Both the position numbers and the translations under genes were made by a program. DNA of 64,000 nt from Sinomonas atrocyanea (lineage in GTDB: Bacteria > Actinomycetota > Actinomycetes > Actinomycetales > Micrococcaceae), in contig NZ_JAUSTE010000013.1 in the NCBI RefSeq assembly GCF_030812675.1, positions 1-64,000 on the forward strand. The letters are read 5' to 3'. Shown in pieces: positions 60,150 to 64,000 of the stretch. Under the pieces are notes generated by a model that had not been told where the DNA came from, did no database searches, and saw only the letters and a program-made list of their open reading frames with translations. Position 1 is the stretch's first letter; every line of letters starts with the position of its first letter.

Positions 60150-60179
60150 AGTATGCACCGAGACAGACCTGTCTGTCCA
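60150..60179 (-). promoter_or_regulatory. Candidate promoter of the sigma gene
   Basis: Minus-strand TGGACA (60174-60179), 18 bases, CATACT (60150-60155). The distal palindrome fills the spacer. Confidence 0.5.
60161..60174. promoter_or_regulatory. Operator-like palindrome, distal copy
   Basis: AGACAG-AC-CTGTCT, 39 bases from the proximal copy and identical to it; it overlaps the -35 box and spacer of the candidate sigma-gene promoter. Confidence 0.65.
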
Positions 60180-60255
60180 GCGGTAGCCCGGGAGCGGATC
60201 CTCAAAGGACCCCGAAGCAACGCAGCGCGGCATGCTCGGCGGAGCCTGAGGCCGG

Positions 60256-60891
60256 TTAGGGGCGTTGGATCTGCTGGCGGTCGGGCCGGAAGCCGTGCTC
60301 GACGCCCCAGAGGATCGCGTTGGCCCGGTTCGTGACGCCGATGCGGCCGTAGCAGCTGCGGATGTAGGTCTTGATCGAGTTCATCGAGAGCCGGGTCCGC
60401 TCGGCGATCTGGGCGTTGTCCAAACCTTGGGTGATCAGGGCGAGGACCTCTGCCTCGCGCTGGGTCAGGCCTTCCTCTCGGCCAGGCCAGTCTCCCCCGA
60501 CAACGGTCGCGGTGCCGCTGCTCTCGGCGGTCTTCTTCGGCTGCCCGCCGCGGTGGACTGCTTCCAGTGCCTCGACGAGCTCACTGGCGGTGAGGCTCTT
60601 GGAGACGTAGGCGCTGGCGCCGTTGGCCAGAGCCGCTGCCACCAGGTCGGCATCGGTGTTCCAGGAGTAGACGACCACCCTGCCGGCACGGGGGTCGGCG
60701 GCCAGCTGGTGGACGCCCTTGCGGTCGCCCTGGGCGTTGGCGAAAGTGTCGTAGAGGGTAATGTCCACGGTTTCGCCCACGCCGCGGTCGAGGTCGAGCT
60801 CGACTATCTCCACCCGATCCCCATAGGAGCGCAGCATCGCGGCGACGCCTCGGACCACCACCTCGTAGTCATCAACCAGCGCCACCCGCAT
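60256..60891 (-). CDS. NarL/LuxR-type response regulator
   Basis: A 211-residue regulator. The receiver domain (about 1-115) starts MRVALVDDYEVVVRGVAAML with the acidic pair at 7-8 and the acceptor Asp48 in DITLYDTFANA; the switch Thr/Ser is in VVYSW and the Lys in YVSKSL. A linker leads to a LuxR helix-turn-helix (about 143-200: LTQREAEVLALITQGLDNAQIAERTRLSMNSIKTYIRSCYGRIGV). No histidine kinase is adjacent, so it is an orphan. The receiver departs from consensus around the acceptor (LYDTFAN), so phosphorylation is not assured. GGGAGG nine bases before ATG. The sigma gene lies downstream on the same strand, 204 bases away. Confidence 0.92.
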   Translation of the reverse strand: MRVALVDDYEVVVRGVAAMLRSYGDRVEIVELDLDRGVGETVDITLYDTFANAQGDRKGVHQLAADPRAGRVVVYSWNTDADLVAAALANGASAYVSKSLTASELVEALEAVHRGGQPKKTAESSGTATVVGGDWPGREEGLTQREAEVLALITQGLDNAQIAERTRLSMNSIKTYIRSCYGRIGVTNRANAILWGVEHGFRPDRQQIQRP

Positions 60892-61136
60892 GGGCTATAT
60901 CCTCCCCTCCCTGGGGAGCCCGGGATACACCCCCAGAGGTGAATACTGCCCCATGCGCCTCCGCCTATCGTTGACACAGCAGCAGGCCCTGGCAGTTGCC
61001 CCCCCCCGGTCCGCGACGGTGGTCCGGCCCGCACCGCCGAGGACGAGCCCCCGGCCGGGGTCCCCTCCACCGGGCCCCGGCCCGGCCCAGAAGCTGCAGG
61101 CCGCATCACGACAGGGCAAGAGGTTCAGGAGGAACG
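60892..61136. other. Divergent regulatory gap between LuxR-type gene and sigma remnant
   Basis: Contains a TTGACA box (60971-60976, plus strand) without a clear -10 partner, and a C-homopolymer of ten. No gene is credible. Confidence 0.4.
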
Positions 61137-61493
61137 ATGGACCACCAGCCAGCCGCCACAGCCCAGCGTGAGAGCGTACCCCCGAAGCTGCCCGAGGACA
61201 CCGGTACCCGGACCCGCCGCGGGCAGTCCGCCGACGGCCCGGACGCCCCTGATTCCGGGCGGTCGGTCATCCGGCAAGGGCGCAGGCCCTGCTCACCCGC
61301 GTACACCGTGCCGACCGCCACGGGCGAACCCACCCGGCGCTATCTGCAGGGTCAAGCCTGGACGATCCGCCCGCTCCGTTCCGTGCAGGAGCTGAGGGCC
61401 ACGCTCACCGCGCTCCGCCCCCGCCTCACACAGGAGCTGGGCCGCGAGCCCACCATCGCCGAACTTGCCGCCGCTGCGCAGAGGCCGTCGTGA
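61137..61493 (+). pseudogene. Truncated SigB/F-type sigma factor remnant
   Basis: Encodes 118 residues. Residues 1-54 match nothing I recognise. Residues 55-112 (YTVPTATGEPTRRYLQGQAWTIRPLRSVQELR, then RLTQELGREPTIAEL) align with the region 2.4 to region 3 junction of the intact sigma factor at 59.2-60.1 kb, with about 30 of 53 positions identical by eye. The DNA-melting part of region 2 and the whole of region 4 are missing, and a stop follows within region 3. Yet an AGGAGG ribosome site stands four bases before the ATG. It is either a decayed paralogue or a short protein made on purpose. No continuation in another frame is evident. Confidence 0.72.
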
Positions 61494-61649
61494 ACTTCGG
61501 CCGCTAGGCGGTGAGCGAGGACTTCAGCAATGGTCCCACCACGGTCGGGGTGCCCTACCCATACTTGGGACCGCGGCCTTTGCCGCTATTGCCGCCTCGG
61601 CGTGGCTGGGCAACGGCTGAACCGGCCCCCGGACTTCGACGGTCGGTGA

Positions 61650-62357
61650 TCACCGGCTCCCTGGGCCACCGCCTCCGCCAGGGTGGTGCCTGTCTCGCCG
61701 GTGAAAGCGCGCAGGCACGGCCTTGGCCGGGGACCAGGGGTCCGAGCCTGGCAGGATCCAGCCGCGCCAGCGGGCCAGCAGGCACAGCCCGGCCCCCACG
61801 GCGAGGGCTGCCAGCGAGCCTGCCGTCCGGTGGCCGGTGAAGAACAGGATGGTCAGGGTGCCGCTGGCGGCGGCGGCGCAGGTGGCGTAGAGGGTGTTAC
61901 CACCTAGGACCGTGGGCACGCGGCGGAGCACCACGTCGCGGGTGGCGCCGCCGCCGACGGCGGTGAGCGTGCCCAGGAGGACAGCGGGAAGCCAGCCCAG
62001 CCCGGAACTGAGGGTCTTCTCGGCCCCGCTTGCGGCCCAGCAGCCCAGGGCGAGGGCGTCGACCACGGGCCACACCCTGTCCCAGAGCCGCCCCTCGACG
62101 CGGATGATGTAAGCCAGCGCCGCCCCCGCGAAGGCTGTGTACATGTAGGTGTAGTCCGTCAGTGCGGCTGGCGCCCCGTGTTGGAGCAGGGTGTCGCGGA
62201 TCATCCCGCCGCCGAGGCCCGAGAGCACGGAAAGGACGATGAAGCCCACCGGATCGAGCTTCTCCTGGCGGGCGATGAGGCCGCCCAGGAGGGCGTTGAA
62301 GAGGACCCCGGTCAGGTCCAGCACCCGGAACAGGTCCGAGACAGGGAAACCGCTCAC
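61650..62357 (-). CDS. TRIC-type (UPF0126/YicG) membrane channel
   Basis: A 235-residue membrane protein of the trimeric intracellular cation channel family. The double glycine-rich repeat is clear: FNALLGGLIARQEKLDPVGFIVLSVLSGLGGGMIRDTLL in the first half and GLGWLPAVLLGTLTAVGGGATRDVVLRRVP in the second. Seven helices are expected, and residue positions match prokaryotic TRIC potassium-type channels. The C-terminal 40 residues are basic and His-rich. GTG start behind GCGAGG; a longer frame upstream is unlikely. A small frame on the opposite strand is a shadow. Confidence 0.9.
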   Translation of the reverse strand: MSGFPVSDLFRVLDLTGVLFNALLGGLIARQEKLDPVGFIVLSVLSGLGGGMIRDTLLQHGAPAALTDYTYMYTAFAGAALAYIIRVEGRLWDRVWPVVDALALGCWAASGAEKTLSSGLGWLPAVLLGTLTAVGGGATRDVVLRRVPTVLGGNTLYATCAAAASGTLTILFFTGHRTAGSLAALAVGAGLCLLARWRGWILPGSDPWSPAKAVPARFHRRDRHHPGGGGGPGSR

Positions 62358-62522
62358 TGTACCTCGCCTCTCCCAACCACCACTGGAACCGGGCGCCGGT
62401 CTCACTACCGGGCTCACAGTAGCCCCCTGCACCCGGCCGCGGAACAGTTCCGCTCGCTTACCGGCGTCCAGCCAGGCCCGTGAGGCTGGACACGTTCTCC
62501 CCCACGGGGACGGTCACGGGGG

Positions 62523-62528
62523 TAGGGT
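62523..62528 (+). promoter_or_regulatory. Probable -10 box of DUF4193 copy 3
   Basis: TAGGGT followed by TGC, at about the same distance (41 bases) before the GTG as TACGGT-TGC in copies 1 and 2. Confidence 0.45.
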
Positions 62529-62568
62529 TGCGTCGCCCATCAGCTCTCCGGAAGGAACTGCGCGCCAA

Positions 62569-62865
62569 GTGGCAGCCGATTACGACGAACTTCGCTCCGA
62601 TGTGAAGGAATCCCAGCATGAGTCGCTGGAGGCCGTGAAGTCGGCCAACAAGCCCGATCCGCGGTCGGTGGTGCTCGAGCTCGACGGGGACGACTCCGCC
62701 GAGACGGCCCTGGCCGGTGGCGAGATCATCAACGACGAGCTCACGGTCCAGGTCATCCCGCAGGGCGCCGACGAGTTCGTGTGCCAGTCCTGCTTCCTGG
62801 TCCACCACCGGTCCCAGAGGGTGGTCCGTGGCGGGGTCGAGTACTGCAGCGACTGCGAGGGCTGA
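62569..62865 (+). CDS. DUF4193 zinc-ribbon protein, copy 3
   Basis: A 98-residue DUF4193 protein, the most divergent of the three here. It keeps the ADYDELRSDVKESQ start, the acidic ELDGDDS block, FVCQSCF and YCSDCEG. Changes include HHRSQRVVRGG for the RHRSQ-K/R-AVE block and a two-residue shortening near the end. GTG start; GGAAGG lies about 15 bases upstream. A small Cys-rich protein gene follows 60 bases on, as with copy 2. Confidence 0.9.
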   Translation: MAADYDELRSDVKESQHESLEAVKSANKPDPRSVVLELDGDDSAETALAGGEIINDELTVQVIPQGADEFVCQSCFLVHHRSQRVVRGGVEYCSDCEG

Positions 62866-62925
62866 CCCACGGGTTCTGCTGTGCCTCCGGTTTCCGGCTC
62901 CGGCCGTTCGGGCAATGACCTCTCC

Positions 62926-63186
62926 ATGTTTTCAACGGAACCGGCCCTGCCGCTGCACGGGACGATGCTCGGGATGCTGCTCGAGGCGCGCCGCCGAGGC
63001 CTCGCGCACACCGAGTACTCGCTGCCCGTGTGCGAGCTTCTCCTGCAGATCCATGCCCCGGCCGGCGGGGCCTTAGGCGAGCCCTGCGCGGCCTGCCGGG
63101 AGCCTTGGCCGTGCAAGACAGTGCTGGACATCCTCGGCGGCCTGGTGCCATCTCACCAGCCAACGCGAGCACACTCGTGCCCGTGA
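62926..63186 (+). CDS. Small Cys-rich protein, partner of DUF4193 copy 3
   Basis: An 86-residue paralogue of the protein at 55178. It shares LHxTMLxxLxEARRRG, SLxxCxLLLxIHAPAG and the CxxCREPWPCKTVLxILGGL block with all four Cys. The ends differ. The ATG is chosen by alignment with that paralogue; the -10-like CAATGA seven bases upstream is weaker than the TAATTT of copy 2. Function unknown; metal binding is plausible. Confidence 0.75.
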   Translation: MFSTEPALPLHGTMLGMLLEARRRGLAHTEYSLPVCELLLQIHAPAGGALGEPCAACREPWPCKTVLDILGGLVPSHQPTRAHSCP

Positions 63187-64000
63187 CCGGGAAAAGCTGA
63201 AGCGGTCGCCCCGCCCGGCTGGGGGACGGCCGAGACGGGGTGCCGCGTGCAGGCTTCCCATCCCATCAGGCGGCAGGCCGGCTGGCTTCACGGGACGGCC
63301 GGGCGTAGGCCTGCTCCAGAGGACTCCGACCCTCGCTTTTCATCGGCCGGCCGGGGAAGAGGAGAGAGATGCTTTCCCCGGGCCTGGCCGCGGAGCGGCA
63401 CCTGCTCCCGCGCTTTGCCCCCTGGGCTCACGCGATGCCGCTCTCCAAGGGATTACCCGGCCCCGGTCCGCTCACCCTAGACGCGGCGCTAGTCGGACCA
63501 GTCCCGGCCGAGGACGCCTTGGAGGGCCAGGGCGCCCGGGGCGCGGAGCCTCCCGCGCCGGTCCGCTGCCCGCTACCCGGCCAGCCACGCGCCTAGCCGC
63601 GACTATCCGCCTGGATTATCGACGGTGGCCGTTCTGCCGGCTCGACGGCGCCACCTGGCCAGAGGGCTGATTCGGGGGTTGGGTGCACGGGAAGCGCCCG
63701 GACGGCCAATGGCCTCCCTATGGACCGGGCGCCGGCCGGGTGCCTCCCGCACGTGCACGCACTCGATCGGGTCTGCAGGGATCGGGAACCGTCGGGCGCT
63801 CCCCCTTGTCTACCAGAGCGGCCCGGACCGTGGACAGGGTCAACCTGGCATGTCGCGCAGCCGCCCGGGGCGTGTCCGCCCACCTGGTCCCGAGGAACAC
63901 CGAGCAGGCGACCGCCCCCAACCCGCTGCAGCCCAACCCATACTCCTCGGACCCTCAGCGTCCCACCCCTTACTCGTCCGAGCAGCACACCACCCCGCAC
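63187..64000. other. 814-base right-edge region with only a gene remnant
   Basis: Apart from the HA-domain remnant at 63484-63592 no convincing gene is visible. A 75-codon plus-strand frame at 63369 has a GAGGAGAG ribosome-site look but a Pro/Leu/Ala composition without a recognisable domain and runs antisense to the remnant. Minus-strand frames at 63593-64000 and 63718-63936 lack supporting signals. Confidence 0.5.
63484..63592 (-). pseudogene. Decayed copy of the helicase-associated mini-protein
   Basis: The minus strand reads RLGAWLAG, a stop codon, then RAADRRGRLRAPGALALQGVLGRDWSD and a stop. This lines up with RLGSWLDGQRAADRRGRLSAQRAGALQGVLGRGWS of the intact protein at 54185-54469. The Gln codon CAG has become TAG. 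Upstream the frame is closed within a few codons, so the N-terminal half is gone. Confidence 0.75.

Noticed and set aside
61511-61840. A 109-codon plus-strand frame after the sigma remnant
   Set aside because: It runs antisense to the end of the TRIC gene and does not continue the sigma factor in any frame I could align.
63369-63596. A 75-codon plus-strand frame with a GAGGAGAG upstream
   Set aside because: The ribosome site is attractive, but the product has no recognisable feature and is antisense to the HA-domain remnant.
63593-64000. A 135-codon minus-strand frame at the right edge
   Set aside because: Gly/Arg/Pro-rich, no start signals, no domain.

Overview
The window reads as high-GC actinobacterial chromosome, most likely from a Micrococcaceae member of the Arthrobacter/Sinomonas type. 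This rests on very high GC, many GTG starts, an XPB-type helicase, DUF3027, DUF3263, DUF4193, LytR_C and LGFP-repeat proteins, a CIRCE-controlled stand-alone groEL, and many genes that look leaderless (a TANNNT -10 box 6-7 nt before the start codon). The genus is inference; no rRNA or tRNA gene was found to test it.

Layout. 1-8.2 kb: a C-homopolymer stretch at the left edge, a cold-shock protein/DUF3027 pair, a small membrane protein, a helicase-associated protein with the XPB helicase, and an OmpR-type two-component system. 8.4-15.1 kb: an orphan WXG100 protein, RNase HI fused to a DUF4440-like domain, groEL with CIRCE, a DUF3263/LytR_C/ABC-binding-protein operon, and uracil-DNA glycosylase. 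15.1-19.6 kb: siderophore-interacting flavoprotein, ThrE-type exporter with a FemX-type transferase, and a PfpI protein. 19.7-27.5 kb: a five-gene glycine/serine operon gcvP-gcvT-gcvH-glyA-sdaA read leftward from a tandem glycine riboswitch. It would turn excess glycine into one-carbon units, serine and finally pyruvate. 27.5-43.8 kb: GNAT and Pro-rich membrane protein, Tex, metal-dependent membrane hydrolase, zinc-ribbon protein, YciO/Sua5, YqeY, a bifunctional penicillin-binding protein, dienelactone hydrolase, a DHA2 drug exporter with an operator-like palindrome inside its promoter, an MBL hydrolase, and an LGFP/L,D-transpeptidase-like protein with an RsbW-like ATPase.

43.9-57.7 kb is rich in secreted and surface proteins: F420-type reductase, formate/nitrite-type channel, lipoproteins, an LGFP-repeat metzincin protease, a Tat-exported phospholipase C with a secreted phosphatase-like protein, and a secreted NAGPA-domain protein. 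57.7-64 kb is regulatory and partly decayed: a CbxX/CfqX AAA ATPase, a SigB/F-type sigma factor behind two identical 14-bp inverted repeats, a LuxR-type response regulator, a truncated sigma-factor remnant, a TRIC-type channel, and the broken copy of a helicase-associated-domain mini-protein.

The least described material is the family of three DUF4193 zinc-ribbon genes. Two of them are followed by paralogous small Cys-rich proteins, and two share an identical 15-nt promoter core. A helicase-associated mini-gene lies next to one copy and its decayed relative next to another. Other points worth a look are the twin operators of the sigma gene, the four-repeat GxYxxGD protein, and the large share of apparently leaderless genes. 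No CRISPR array, intact mobile element, rRNA or tRNA was seen.
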